Counted from the first letter of the stretch, positions 1 to 9,004 are shown. The stretch is 37,479 nt of DNA from Bryobacterales bacterium (GCA_003157745.1 PMKM01000097.1:18328-55806); one strand, 5' to 3'. Program-made: numbers and translations. The notes: generated from the letters alone by a model not told the origin.

Positions 1-77
1 GCGTGCCGTGTCGAGACTCTTCTCGACACCTCTTCTCCGGGACGCCGTGCGTCGGCACGTGTGCCGACGCGGCACGC
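1..77. repeat. Nested inverted repeats at window edge
   Basis: Three sets of arms are visible. GTGTCGAGA (8-16) and TCTCGACAC (21-29) form a perfect 9-bp stem with a 4-base loop. GCGTCGGCAC (49-58) and GTGCCGACGC (61-70) form a perfect 10-bp inverted repeat with a 2-base centre. GCGTGCCG (1-8) and CGGCACGC (70-77) could close the whole region. It lies downstream of the tldD stop codon at 145. It may be a terminator region, a regulatory palindrome or the edge of a repeat; the window is cut here, so its full extent is unknown. Confidence 0.5.
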
Positions 78-144
78 ACGAGTGCGTGCGCTACGGAGGC
101 TTCGAAATCCGGCACGGCTAATTCGGAGCAAGGTCGAAGCGCCA

Positions 145-1575
145 CTACTGCGTGCCGCCGACGGTCATCTTGTCGATCTTCAGGGTGGGGATGCCGACGC
201 CGACGGGGACGCTCTGGCCTTCCTTGCCGCAGATGCCGATGCCTTCGTCGAGGCGCAGGTCGTTGCCGACCATGCTGACGTATTTGAGCGCCTCGGGGCC
301 GTTGCCGATCAGGGTGGCGTTGCGGACGGGGCGGGTCAACTTGCCGTCTTCGATCAGGTAACTCTCCGAGGCCGAAAAGACGAAATTGCCGCTCGTGATA
401 TCGACCTGGCCGCCGCCGAAATTGGCACAGTAGAGACCCTTGGGCACGGAGCGGATGATGTCGGCGGGATCGCTCTGGCCGGCCAGCATGAAGGTGTTGG
501 TCATGCGGGGCATGGGAACATGCGCGTAGCTTTCGCGGCGTCCGCTGCCGGTCGAAGCCGACTTCATCAAGCGGCTGGACAGCTTGTCCTGCAGGTAACC
601 AGTGAGCACGCCGTTTTCGATCAGCACATTGCGCCGCGTCGGATGGCCCTCGTCGTCCACGTTCAACGAACCGCGCCGGTTGGAGATGGTGCCATCGTCG
701 ATCACGGTGCAGAGTTCGCTCGCCACGCGCTGGCCCATGCGGCCGCTGAAGGCGGACACGCCCTTGCGATTGAAGTCGGCTTCGAGACCGTGGCCGACGG
801 CTTCGTGCAACAGAATGCCCGGCCAGCCGGGGCCCAGCACCACGGTCATCTCGCCCGCCGGAGCGGCCACCGAATCGAGCATCGCCACCGCCTCCCGCGC
901 GGCTTCGCGCGCGAAGTACTCGGGCGTCTTCTCGCGCAGGAAGAAATCGAGATCGACGCGCCCTCCGCCGCCCGCGTGCCCACGCTGCGGCTCGCCGCCC
1001 TCGACGCGCGCCAGCGCCGAAACGCTCAGCCGCGCCAGGGGCTGCCGGTCCAGCGTCAGCACGCCTTCGCTCGTCGCCACCATCACCTCGCGCAGATTGT
1101 CGGCATACGACGCCTGCACCTGGAAGATTCTGGGATCGTAGGCGCGCGCCGCGCGGTCGGCCCGCTTCACCAGCTCGACGCGTTCGCTGAAGGCGGTCTC
1201 GGTGGGCGCCATCGCCACCGCGTACAGATTGTGCCCCTGCCCTTCGTTGAGGCTCACTTTGTCCACGTGGCTCGGCCCGGCCGCGATATGCGCCGCGACG
1301 CGCGCGGCTTTGCGGATCTTCTCCGGCGACAGATCGTCCGAGTAGGCGTAACCGGTCCGCTCGCCCGCGATCACGCGCACGCCAACCCCGACTGAAACTC
1401 CCTCCGTTACACTTTTGACCATTGATTCGTCAATACCGATGGAGCTGGTGAGCAGGTATTCGAAGTAGAGGTCGGCGTAATCGCCGCCGGCGGAGAGCGC
1501 TTCGGCCAGGTGGTTCTCAAGGTCGTGGCGAGCGATCTGGAAGCGGGTTGAAAAAATCGACTCGGAAAAGCGCAT
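145..1575 (-). CDS. tldD: TldD/PmbA-family metalloprotease TldD
   Basis: This 476-residue protein matches the TldD half of the TldD/TldE (PmbA) protease, which degrades unfolded peptides and in some bacteria processes microcin B17 and degrades the CcdA antitoxin. The zinc motif HExxxH is visible as H257-E258 and H262 in a HEAVGHG context, followed by the family's Gly-rich core and a C-terminal barrel ending near residue 476. Length is normal for TldD (about 480). No signal peptide is seen, which fits a cytoplasmic enzyme. The start is an ATG at 1575 that opens directly into the conserved N-terminal domain. The partner tldE/pmbA is not in this window; it may lie beyond the left edge. The gene is divergent from the sigma-factor operon, with about 170 bases between them. 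Confidence 0.95.
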   Translation of the reverse strand: MRFSESIFSTRFQIARHDLENHLAEALSAGGDYADLYFEYLLTSSIGIDESMVKSVTEGVSVGVGVRVIAGERTGYAYSDDLSPEKIRKAARVAAHIAAGPSHVDKVSLNEGQGHNLYAVAMAPTETAFSERVELVKRADRAARAYDPRIFQVQASYADNLREVMVATSEGVLTLDRQPLARLSVSALARVEGGEPQRGHAGGGGRVDLDFFLREKTPEYFAREAAREAVAMLDSVAAPAGEMTVVLGPGWPGILLHEAVGHGLEADFNRKGVSAFSGRMGQRVASELCTVIDDGTISNRRGSLNVDDEGHPTRRNVLIENGVLTGYLQDKLSSRLMKSASTGSGRRESYAHVPMPRMTNTFMLAGQSDPADIIRSVPKGLYCANFGGGQVDITSGNFVFSASESYLIEDGKLTRPVRNATLIGNGPEALKYVSMVGNDLRLDEGIGICGKEGQSVPVGVGIPTLKIDKMTVGGTQ

Positions 1576-1744
1576 GTCTTTAGGCTATCATCGCGGTTCG
1601 GGGGTCGCACGAAACGGGCGAGCCAAGACGGGCCAGCCAAGAAGGACAAGCTGAAGCATGCCCCACCCGTGTAACCTGTGGATAAGACTTGACGCCTATG
1701 CAAACGAAGTCTAGGACCGAGCCAGCGGCCGGCCCCGAGGTGGC

Positions 1745-2323
1745 ATGCTGGTAGAGTTCGACGTGGTCCGGCGCGCGCAGCAGGGCGACAGTGCGGCTTT
1801 TAACGACATTGTCCTGGCGTACCGGAAGCGCACGATGGGGACGATCGGCCGTTTGATCGCCCGTACCGAAGATGTCGAGGACGTCGCTCAGGAAGTTTTC
1901 CTGCGACTGTATTTTTCGCTCGACCAGTTGCGGACTCCGGAGGTCTTCGAGCCGTGGCTATACCGGCTGACGGTGAACGCGGCCTACGATTACCTGCGCA
2001 AGCAGCGGCGCCGTCCGGAGTTCCGGATGGCGGATCTGTCCGAGCAACAGGTTATGATGGCGGATGCGGTTGCGGGCAGCAAGGTCGAAAAGGACGAACG
2101 GCAACAGACGAAGCTGCGCGAGACGGTCAATGCGCTGCTGGGCGCGATTTCCGAGTCGGATCGCGTGCTGTTGCTCATGAAAGAAGTGGAAGGGCTGTCC
2201 TTGCGGGAGCTTGAAAAGATCTATCGCGTCAAGGAAAATGCTCTTAAGGTCCGTTTATTCCGTGCCCGGCAGCGGGTTCTGAAGGCCTGTGGCGCCGCGG
2301 AGCGGCAGAACGAGAACGGCTGA
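1745..2323 (+). CDS. ECF-subfamily RNA polymerase sigma factor
   Basis: The 192-residue product has sigma region 2 at roughly residues 10-85, with the acidic core-binding stretch EDVEDVAQEVFLRLY and the DNA-melting segment ending WLYRLTVNAAYDYLRKQRRR. Region 4, at about 125-185, has the helix-turn-helix signature LSLRELEKIYRVKENALKVRLFRAR. It lacks regions 1 and 3, so it is an extracytoplasmic-function sigma factor. It likely redirects RNA polymerase to an envelope or stress regulon. The next gene starts 15 bases downstream and encodes a one-TM protein that could be its anti-sigma factor. The ATG at 1745 has a GAGG-like Shine-Dalgarno just upstream. The exact ECF group cannot be assigned by eye. 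Confidence 0.93.
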   Translation: MLVEFDVVRRAQQGDSAAFNDIVLAYRKRTMGTIGRLIARTEDVEDVAQEVFLRLYFSLDQLRTPEVFEPWLYRLTVNAAYDYLRKQRRRPEFRMADLSEQQVMMADAVAGSKVEKDERQQTKLRETVNALLGAISESDRVLLLMKEVEGLSLRELEKIYRVKENALKVRLFRARQRVLKACGAAERQNENG

Positions 2324-2338
2324 GGCCGTTGGAGCGAG

Positions 2339-2683
2339 ATGGCGATGTACCCAATACAGGGCGGCGACGACAAACTGGATTCGCTTTGGCGGGCATACCG
2401 GGCCGCGTGTCCGGACCGCGAGCCGAGCGCGAATTTCATGCCCGGCCTCTGGCAGCGGATCGAAGCGCGCCGCAGTTTCTCTTTTTCCTTCGAACGCATG
2501 GTGCGCGGCTTCGTCACCGCCACCGCGGCGCTCGCCATTGCCATCGGCGTATACGTTTCCCTGCCCAGTCCCACGCCCGCCCTGGAAACGAGCTACCTGG
2601 AAGCGCTCGCCGAAGCCAACACGCTGGATACGCCGGACAATATCGGCCCGGTGCGCCTCGATTGGACCGAACCGCGCCGTTGA
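2339..2683 (+). CDS. Single-pass membrane protein, candidate anti-sigma factor
   Basis: This 114-residue protein has a short cytoplasmic N-terminus (with LDSLWRAYRAACPD and FMPGLWQRIEARR), one transmembrane helix at about residues 56-76 (VTATAALAIAIGVYVSL), and a short outer tail. This topology, and the position immediately after an ECF sigma gene, suit an anti-sigma factor. No zinc HxxxCxxC motif of the ZAS class is present, so the role is inferred from context. A GGAG-type ribosome site precedes the ATG at 2339. The next gene begins 10 bases after its stop. I do not recognise a named family. Confidence 0.7.
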   Translation: MAMYPIQGGDDKLDSLWRAYRAACPDREPSANFMPGLWQRIEARRSFSFSFERMVRGFVTATAALAIAIGVYVSLPSPTPALETSYLEALAEANTLDTPDNIGPVRLDWTEPRR

Positions 2684-2693
2684 GCCGACCCCC

Positions 2694-3137
2694 ATGCCCA
2701 AGCCCCGCTTACTTTCCTTTCTCGGTCTGCTGACCATCTTCTTGAGCGGCGCCCTCTCCGGCGTCTTCGGCTACCGGCTCTACGAAGCGTCCGCCGCATC
2801 CGGCCACAACCCGGCCCCAGGCCTCACGGGAACCCGCAAAGCGCACGCGCAGGATCCCGAGGAAATCAAGAAGCGGATCATCGCCGAAATGCGCCAGCGC
2901 GTCAAGCTCGACGACGCGCAGGTGGCCAAGCTCCACCGGATCTTCGACGATACCCGCGCCAGGTTCGACCAGATTCACCAGGAGATGAACGATCGCGGCC
3001 ACGCCGTCTGGGACCATCAGGTGGCCGAAGTGAAGGCCATTCTGCGCCCCGACCAGGTGCCGCTCTACGATCAGTTGCGCGCCGAACACGATGCCGCCCG
3101 CAAGCGCCGCCAAGAGCAGGACGGCGATAAGAAGTAG
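2694..3137 (+). CDS. CpxP/heavy-metal-sensor-like periplasmic protein
   Basis: The 147-residue protein starts with a hydrophobic helix at about residues 6-28 (signal anchor or signal peptide). It continues into a charged helical domain, residues 50-147, whose pattern (helix, VKLDDAQVAKLHRIFDDTRARF, then AILRPDQVPLYDQL) is that of the Spy/CpxP/periplasmic heavy-metal sensor superfamily. In that family the 'LTxxQ' type repeats cap helical pairs that bind misfolded protein or metal. Together with the sigma factor and the one-TM protein it would form a three-gene envelope-stress module, with this protein as the periplasmic sensor. The ATG at 2694 was chosen because the longer in-frame extension upstream only overlaps the previous gene out of frame. 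No metal-binding His/Cys cluster is obvious. Confidence 0.75.
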   Translation: MPKPRLLSFLGLLTIFLSGALSGVFGYRLYEASAASGHNPAPGLTGTRKAHAQDPEEIKKRIIAEMRQRVKLDDAQVAKLHRIFDDTRARFDQIHQEMNDRGHAVWDHQVAEVKAILRPDQVPLYDQLRAEHDAARKRRQEQDGDKK

Positions 3138-3232
3138 GACGTTCGCTTGTACTGGTCAGTACGTCCCCCCACATCTTGTTTGCGATCCTCCCGCCACCGC
3201 ATCTGTTAAGATTGACAACAAAGGGGGGGCTC

Positions 3233-4825
3233 ATGTCCGATCTCATGCGAACTGGCGCGAAGCGGCGCCGGGATACGATCACTCTCTTGCAGGAAAGCGA
3301 GAAGATGGTGATGGCGCTGCTGGAATCGGCCTCCCAGGCCATTCTCGGCATCGACCGCGGCGGCCGCATCGTGCTGGCCAACCCCAGAACAGAGGAAATG
3401 TTCGGCTACGGCGGCGAGGAACTGCTCGGTGCGGGAATTGAGATTCTGCTTCCCGAGAGCCAGCGCCGCAAGCATTCGGGACACCGCGACCAGTACTTCG
3501 CCCGGCCGCGTGTCCGCCCAATGGGCATTGGGCTGGACCTCGCCGGCCGGCGCAAGGACGGCACCGAATTCCCCATCGAGATCAGCCTCAGCTATGTCGA
3601 AAATGCCGAGGGGCTCTTCGCGATTGCCTTCGTCAACGACATCAGCGACCGCAAGCGCCTCGAAGCCCAACTCCTCCAGTCGCAGAAGATGGAAGCCGTG
3701 GGCCGCCTCGCCGGCGGCGTGGCCCACGATTTCAACAATATGTTGACCGTCATCGCCGGCTACAATCGCATGATCCTCGACGACCTGTCGCCGCTCGATC
3801 CCTTGCGCGGCTGCGCCGAAGAGGTCCTCAAGGCGACCGACCGCGCCGCCGCCATCACCGGCCAGCTCCTGGCTTTCAGCCGCCGCCAGATCATGCAGCC
3901 CTGCGTGATGGGCGTGAACGAGACCGTCCAGCGCACCGAGACCATGCTGCACCGCCTGATCGGCGAAGATGTCGAGCTGGTTCTGGCGCTCGCGGCCGAT
4001 GCGGGCAACATCAAGGCCGACCCAAACCACATCGAGCAGGCCATCGTCAATCTCGCGCTCAACGCCCGCGACGCCATGCCGAACGGCGGCCGCCTCACAG
4101 TCGAAACCGCCAACGTGCGCCTGGACGAAACCTACACCCGGACGCACCTCGGCATGCAGCCCGGCGATTTTGTCATGATTGCCGTCAGCGACAACGGCAA
4201 GGGCATGGATGCCGAGACGCGCCGCCGCATCTTCGAGCCGTTCTTCACGACCAAGGCTGCCGGTAAAGGCACTGGCCTGGGTCTGGCCACCGTCTACGGA
4301 TCGGTTAAGCAACTCGGCGGCGATATCTGGGTCTATAGCGAACCCGGCCGGGGCACCACGTTCAAGCTCTACTTCCCGCGTATCGCCGAGCCAACCGCCG
4401 TGCCTGCGCCCGATTCCCCCGACGCCGTGGAAGTCCCGCGATCGGAAACCATTCTTGTGGTGGAAGACGAACAGGCCGTGCGCGATCTAACCGTGAAGAT
4501 GCTGCGCAAGCTGGGCCACACCGTGCTGCCCGCGGCCAACGGCGCCGAGGCCATCGAAGCCGCCCGGTCCTATTCCGGCCGCATCGGTCTCCTGGTCACC
4601 GACGTCGTGATGCCGAACATGAGCGGCCATCAGGTGGCCGAGCGTCTGCTCGAACTCAGGCCCGATTTGAAGGTCCTTTACCTGTCCGGCTACACCGATA
4701 ACACCGTGGTCCACCACGGCGTGCTCGAGGACGGTGTCGAGTTCCTGCCCAAGCCGTTTAGCCGCGAAGCGCTGGCGAAGAAAGTCCGCCACGTCCTCGA
4801 ATCCCCGCCCGCGCCGAAGTCCTGA
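3233..4825 (+). CDS. PAS-domain hybrid sensor histidine kinase
   Basis: The protein is 530 residues from the ATG at 3233, which follows a strong AAGGGGGGG ribosome site; an upstream in-frame start would add 19 unlikely residues. Domains in order: a PAS domain (about 22-145, with [21 protein letters not shown] and a [12 protein letters not shown] strand), a HisKA dimerisation domain with phospho-accepting H165 in GGVAHDFNN, and a HATPase_c domain with the N box [14 protein letters not shown], the G1 box DNGKGMD and the G2 box [13 protein letters not shown]-terminal receiver domain (about 412-525) has acceptor D457 in [10 protein letters not shown] and the conserved lysine in FLPKPFS. There are no transmembrane segments, so it senses a cytoplasmic signal. 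Phosphorelay would pass His to Asp within the protein. No DNA-binding partner is adjacent. Confidence 0.95.
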   Translation: MSDLMRTGAKRRRDTITLLQESEKMVMALLESASQAILGIDRGGRIVLANPRTEEMFGYGGEELLGAGIEILLPESQRRKHSGHRDQYFARPRVRPMGIGLDLAGRRKDGTEFPIEISLSYVENAEGLFAIAFVNDISDRKRLEAQLLQSQKMEAVGRLAGGVAHDFNNMLTVIAGYNRMILDDLSPLDPLRGCAEEVLKATDRAAAITGQLLAFSRRQIMQPCVMGVNETVQRTETMLHRLIGEDVELVLALAADAGNIKADPNHIEQAIVNLALNARDAMPNGGRLTVETANVRLDETYTRTHLGMQPGDFVMIAVSDNGKGMDAETRRRIFEPFFTTKAAGKGTGLGLATVYGSVKQLGGDIWVYSEPGRGTTFKLYFPRIAEPTAVPAPDSPDAVEVPRSETILVVEDEQAVRDLTVKMLRKLGHTVLPAANGAEAIEAARSYSGRIGLLVTDVVMPNMSGHQVAERLLELRPDLKVLYLSGYTDNTVVHHGVLEDGVEFLPKPFSREALAKKVRHVLESPPAPKS

Positions 4826-4830
4826 GGTGG

Positions 4831-4866
4831 GGCAGGTTTTAACCTGCCAACGCCCGCTTGCGGGCG
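4831..4866. terminator. Two back-to-back perfect hairpins between convergent genes
   Basis: GGCAGGTT/AACCTGCC (4831-4838 and 4841-4848) and CGCCCGC/GCGGGCG (4851-4857 and 4860-4866) are perfect inverted repeats, each with a TT centre. They sit between the stop of the histidine kinase and the stop of the sedolisin gene. They most likely act as a bidirectional terminator, or are a dispersed palindromic repeat serving as one. No clear U-tract follows on the plus strand. Confidence 0.55.
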
Positions 4867-4886
4867 GGTGTGTTCGCGCTCGTCCC

Positions 4887-6581
4887 CTACACCACGCTGG
4901 CCAGCAGCTTCGCTCCGTCCGGCACACCCAGCCCGGTGCATGCGTCCCAACCCGCGCCCGCCGCGTACAGCCCTTTCAGCTTGCCGTAAATGTCGTTGTT
5001 CCCGCTGACGATGTCGCGGAACGCCGCCGCCGCGGCCCCGTATAGCAGCGGGTTCAGAAATCCCGCGGTCGTGCCCGCCTTCTTCTGCGCCAGGCTCTGG
5101 TTGATCAGCGCGATCAGTCCCGCCGTCAGCGGCGCCACCGCGCTGGTGCCTCCAATCACCTGTTGCTGACCCGCCAGAACGATCTGGTATCCGCTCTGCG
5201 GATCCGCATCGCCGGCCAGATCCGGCAATCCCCGCCCGGCTTTGCCGTTGGGAGCCTGCGGCACCTTCGCCTTCGCCTGGTAGGACGGCAGCGCGAACAG
5301 ATTGCTCACGCCCCCTCCGCCGGCGCCCCCCTGCGCTCCTTCGTTCCACACCACCTCGCTCGCAATCGCTCCGTTGGCGATGGCCAGCGTCGTCCCCCCG
5401 CACGCCAGCGCGAACGGGCTCGACGACGGGAAGTCCGCGTGGGGCTTGCGGTCCCACCCCTTCAACGGCACATCCGGAGAGCCGCTGTCGCCCGCCGCGC
5501 AACACACCGTCACACCCAGTTGCGCCGCGTCCTGGATCGCCTGGTTCAAGCCTTGCGTGAACTGTGTGCTCACCTGTCCGTCCGCATCCTCCGGACCGCC
5601 CCAACTGATCGAGATCACGCTCGGCTTGCGCACCGCGTCGTGTACCGCCTGGTTCACCGCGTCGATGAAACCCGCCGTCGTGTTGGGCGCGAAGTACACC
5701 GCAATGGCCGCTCCCGGCGCCACGGCGCCGGCAACTTCGATGTCCAGCGTAACCTCGCCGTCCGAGTCCGGGTCCGGCCCGGGCACGTTCGCCCCGCCGT
5801 CCACACTCACCGCCACCACGGTCGGCGCCGCGATCCCCAGCCCCCTGAAGTAGGTCGCCAGATCCGACGCCTGAAACCCCGCCCCGGTCGGATTACCCGA
5901 CTGATCCGTGTCGTTCAGTTCGATCAACGCAATCGATTGGCCTTGCCCGGTAAGCCCCGCCGGAAAGTTATAGAGTGCCGCCACCTCCGGTGCCGTCACG
6001 CTTTGATCCACGGCCTTCTTCTTCTTCGCCGGCGCCGCTTTCTTTCCGCCCTTCGATTTCGCCACTTTCCCAAGCGGGCCGCGCAATCGAGAGTGCCTCT
6101 TCGCCACCGGCCGGTTGTCCAACCCGTGAACGCCGATCACGATATCCTGCAGTTCCTTCGGAATGAAAATCGAGCCGGTGCGTCCGCGGTAGGCACCCGT
6201 GACGCCCTTCGTGTAGTGCCGCAGTTCCACGCCGAACGCTTCGCTCAGATTGCCGACCGAGCCTTTCAGCCGGAGCGTCCGCTGCGCGGCGCTCACCGCC
6301 GATACCACCAATCCGTGATCGTGCGCGAACGCCTCCACCTTCGCAAAGTCCGCCGGGTCCGCCCCGAACTTCTCGGCGAACGCCTCGCGGCTCACCGTCG
6401 GCCGCACCGCCGGTTTCTGCGCGCCCAACTTCATCAGGGCTTCGGACGATACCGGTTCGCGTCCGCGGATGCGAACCGTCACTTCGATCAGTTCCTCCGC
6501 GTCCACCTTCTTGCCGGCCTTCGCCCCCGCCATTACTTTCCGCTCGCTGCCCGCCAGCTTCACACGCGACTTTGCCGCCAT
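4887..6581 (-). CDS. Sedolisin-family (S53) serine peptidase, kumamolisin-like
   Basis: This 564-residue protein has an N-terminal pro-domain (about residues 30-165), a Lys/Ala-rich linker (about 170-190) and a catalytic domain. All sedolisin landmarks are present: E276 and D280 in the GEVTLD motif, the oxyanion-hole D365 in AAGDSGS, and nucleophile S480 in GGTSAVAP. The calcium site resembles that of kumamolisin: D523-I524 plus G542, G544 and D546 in the AGAGWD loop. Such enzymes cleave proteins at acidic pH after autocatalytic removal of the pro-domain. No classical signal peptide is visible; the N-terminus is Lys-rich, as in some kumamolisin precursors, so the export route is unclear. The ATG at 6581 has an AGGAGG-like site just upstream (AGGAGGAATTC on the minus strand). 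Confidence 0.94.
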   Translation of the reverse strand: MAAKSRVKLAGSERKVMAGAKAGKKVDAEELIEVTVRIRGREPVSSEALMKLGAQKPAVRPTVSREAFAEKFGADPADFAKVEAFAHDHGLVVSAVSAAQRTLRLKGSVGNLSEAFGVELRHYTKGVTGAYRGRTGSIFIPKELQDIVIGVHGLDNRPVAKRHSRLRGPLGKVAKSKGGKKAAPAKKKKAVDQSVTAPEVAALYNFPAGLTGQGQSIALIELNDTDQSGNPTGAGFQASDLATYFRGLGIAAPTVVAVSVDGGANVPGPDPDSDGEVTLDIEVAGAVAPGAAIAVYFAPNTTAGFIDAVNQAVHDAVRKPSVISISWGGPEDADGQVSTQFTQGLNQAIQDAAQLGVTVCCAAGDSGSPDVPLKGWDRKPHADFPSSSPFALACGGTTLAIANGAIASEVVWNEGAQGGAGGGGVSNLFALPSYQAKAKVPQAPNGKAGRGLPDLAGDADPQSGYQIVLAGQQQVIGGTSAVAPLTAGLIALINQSLAQKKAGTTAGFLNPLLYGAAAAAFRDIVSGNNDIYGKLKGLYAAGAGWDACTGLGVPDGAKLLASVV

Positions 6582-6691
6582 CCGAGAATTCCTCCTGCGT
6601 AGGTAGTTATCTCAGCGCCCCGACCCGTATCTTTTTTCGGCCCATATTCCCATAATCAATCAAATCCCGCGTCCACTAACCTCCGCCCACG

Positions 6692-6717
6692 CGGAGCCGC
6701 GACCGAACGGAGCGGTT
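6692..6717 (-). repeat. Dispersed REP-like repeat, copy A
   Basis: Read on the minus strand this segment is AACCGCTCC, then a variable centre, then GGTCGCGGCTCCG. It matches the repeat also found near 16763, 18370, 21932 and 35735. It lies in the 213-base gap between the sedolisin and S9 peptidase genes. Confidence 0.7.
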
Positions 6718-6794
6718 CTTCAGTCGCATCGAATCTCCCCGCCGAAGGCGCACTGTCCGCATCATGCCCGGCCCGCGCTAACCACAACCCGCTC

Positions 6795-8900
6795 CTACTT
6801 CGTAATCCCCACTTGCGCCAGCATCCACGCGTATTCGAACGACTGGTCCTTCAATCGGTCATAGCGTCCCGACGCGCCGCCATGCCCCGCCGGCTCCATC
6901 TTGATCTTCAGTAGCAGCGGGTTCGCATCCGTCTTCAGCGTCCGCAAGCGCGCGACGTACTTAGCCGGCTCCCAATACATCACCTGACTGTCGTTGTAAC
7001 TCGTGGTTACCAGTATCGCCGGATAAACGCGCCGCCCTAAGTTGTCGTACGGGCTGTAAGTCTTCATGTAATCGTAGGCGGCCTTCTGGTTCGGATCGCC
7101 CCACTCGAGATACTCGCCCACCGTCAGCGGCAGTGACGCGTCCATCATGGTATTCATCACGTCGACAAACGGCACCGCCAGGTGCGCGGCGCGGAACAGA
7201 TCCGGCGCCAGGTTGACGGCCGCGCCAATCAACAGCCCGCCCGCGCTGCCGCCTTCGATCGCCAGCCGCTTCGGCGAAGTCCACTTTTCCGCCTCCAGAT
7301 ACTTGGCGCAATCGACGAAATCGAAGAAGGTGTTCTTCTTCTTCATCAGCATGCCGTCCTCGCGCCACTGCTCGCCCATCTCGTCGCCGCCGCGAATGTG
7401 GGCGATGGCATACGCCACGCCGCGGTCGAGCAGCGCCAGCCGCGGGCCCGAGAACGTCGCCTGCATGCCAATGCCGTACGAGCCGTATCCATAGAGCAAC
7501 AGCGCGCCCGAGCCATCGCGCGCGAATCCCTTGCGGTAGACGATCGAAATCGGTACCCGCACCCCATCGCGCGCCGTCGCCCACAGCCGCTCGGTCGCGT
7601 AGCGCGACGGATCGAAGCCGCCCGGCACTTCCTGCCGCTTGCGCAGCGTCGACTTATGCGCACGCACGTCGTAATCGTAAACGCTGGGCGGCGTCACCAT
7701 GCTCTGATAGTTATAGCGATACGTTTCGGAATCGAACTCCGGCGTATCGCCCGGAAACGCCGCGTAGACGGGCTCGGGAAATTCGATCGCGGTCCACGCC
7801 GCGGTGTGAAAATCGTAAACGCGTAGCCGGTCGAGCGCTTGTGTCTTCTCGATCACCACGGCGAAATCGCGGAACAGATCGATGTCCTGAATGCGCACGT
7901 CCGCGCTGTGCGGCAACAGCACCTTCCAGTTCGCCGGCGCGCGATCCTTCTCTGGCGCTGTCGCCACTTCGAAATTGTGGCCGCCCTTATTAGTGCGGAT
8001 ATAGAACAAATCGCCGCGGTGATCGACGTAATACCGGTGCTTGTTTTCGCGCGGCAGAAATACCTGGAACCTGCCGCCCGGCTCGCTCGCATCCAGATAG
8101 CGGCACTCGGAAGTATCCTTACTCTCGATTCTCAGCACCAGGAAGCGCTTATCGCGCGTCTTCTGTACGCCGATATCGTATAGCTCGTCTTTCTCTTCGT
8201 ACAGTAGTGTCGATGCCGCATCGCCCAGCGCGTGGCGCCATAGTTTGTCGGGACGCTTGGTCACGGCGTCCTCGGTGGTCAGGAACAAGGTGCGATTGTC
8301 GGCCGCCCATTCGACCGTCGTGACTCGCTCCGCCGTATCGGCCAGCGTGCGGCCGTCGCGCAGGTCCTTCACCTGCAGCGTGTACTGGCGGAAGCCCGTG
8401 ATATCGACCGTGTAAGCGAGTAAGTTGCCGTCGTCGCTGACCACGAAGTTTCCTATGCCGACAAACTTATGTTCCGCGCCGAGTAAGTTGGCATCGAGCA
8501 GCACTTCCTCCGGCGCATCCATCGTGCCCTTGCGCCGGCAATGAATGGGATATTGCTTACCTTCCACCGTGCGCGTGTAATACAGATACGCCCCGCGCCG
8601 CACCGGGACTCCCATGTCGGTCTGCTGAATGTGGCTCAGCATCTCGTCGTACAACGCTTCCTGAAATGGCTTCAATCCGGCCGTCATGGCCGCTGTGTAA
8701 GCGTCCTCCGCTTCGAGATAGCGAACCACTTCCGGGTTGCCCTTCTCGCGCAGCCAGAAATAGTTGTCGATCACGGTCTCGCCGTGGCGCACCACGCGGT
8801 GCTCCTTGATGGGCGCCACCGGCGGCGCAGGTGTTTGGGCGGCGAGCGGCATCAGCGCAACCACTCCCAGTGCGGCGAGCAAGCGGCGAATCGCTGGCAT
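6795..8900 (-). CDS. S9A prolyl oligopeptidase-family protein (oligopeptidase B-like)
   Basis: The protein is 701 residues. A signal peptide is visible at residues 1-21 (RRLLAALGVVALMPLAAQ), so it is probably periplasmic. A seven-bladed propeller region (about 70-420) precedes an alpha/beta hydrolase domain. The catalytic triad is S552 in EGGSAGG, D637 in SYNDSQV and H673 in PAGHGG. The GGSAGG motif, the WxxxWREDGML-type segment and overall length fit oligopeptidase B (PtrB), which cleaves short peptides after basic residues; a prolyl-endopeptidase preference cannot be excluded by eye. It is separated from the downstream sedolisin gene by a gap holding repeat copy A, so co-transcription of the two peptidases is possible but not shown. 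Confidence 0.93.
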   Translation of the reverse strand: MPAIRRLLAALGVVALMPLAAQTPAPPVAPIKEHRVVRHGETVIDNYFWLREKGNPEVVRYLEAEDAYTAAMTAGLKPFQEALYDEMLSHIQQTDMGVPVRRGAYLYYTRTVEGKQYPIHCRRKGTMDAPEEVLLDANLLGAEHKFVGIGNFVVSDDGNLLAYTVDITGFRQYTLQVKDLRDGRTLADTAERVTTVEWAADNRTLFLTTEDAVTKRPDKLWRHALGDAASTLLYEEKDELYDIGVQKTRDKRFLVLRIESKDTSECRYLDASEPGGRFQVFLPRENKHRYYVDHRGDLFYIRTNKGGHNFEVATAPEKDRAPANWKVLLPHSADVRIQDIDLFRDFAVVIEKTQALDRLRVYDFHTAAWTAIEFPEPVYAAFPGDTPEFDSETYRYNYQSMVTPPSVYDYDVRAHKSTLRKRQEVPGGFDPSRYATERLWATARDGVRVPISIVYRKGFARDGSGALLLYGYGSYGIGMQATFSGPRLALLDRGVAYAIAHIRGGDEMGEQWREDGMLMKKKNTFFDFVDCAKYLEAEKWTSPKRLAIEGGSAGGLLIGAAVNLAPDLFRAAHLAVPFVDVMNTMMDASLPLTVGEYLEWGDPNQKAAYDYMKTYSPYDNLGRRVYPAILVTTSYNDSQVMYWEPAKYVARLRTLKTDANPLLLKIKMEPAGHGGASGRYDRLKDQSFEYAWMLAQVGITK

Positions 8901-8973
8901 ACGGTCTCCTTCATACGCTCGGTTCTCACGATTGAATTAGTATCCTGGCCCACACGTGGCAGGCATAAGTGGG

Positions 8974-8991
8974 GCGGACTCGCTCGTCCGC
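8974..8991. repeat. Small GC-rich inverted repeat
   Basis: GCGGAC (8974-8979) and GTCCGC (8986-8991) are perfect 6-bp arms around a 6-base loop, in the short gap just downstream of the SDR stop codon (minus strand). It could terminate that gene or be a degenerate member of a dispersed palindrome family. Confidence 0.4.
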
Positions 8992-9004
8992 GCTCCTGCA
9001 CCCA

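Noticed and set aside
61-1395. Long 444-codon plus-strand frame opposite tldD
   Set aside because: Ala/Arg/His-rich shadow of the TldD gene; TldD has motifs and normal length.
3206-4312. 368-codon minus-strand frame opposite the histidine kinase
   Set aside because: No recognisable motif; the sense strand encodes complete kinase domains.
5163-6602. 479-codon plus-strand frame opposite the sedolisin
   Set aside because: Arg/His-rich antisense shadow with no domain; sedolisin catalytic residues are intact on the other strand.
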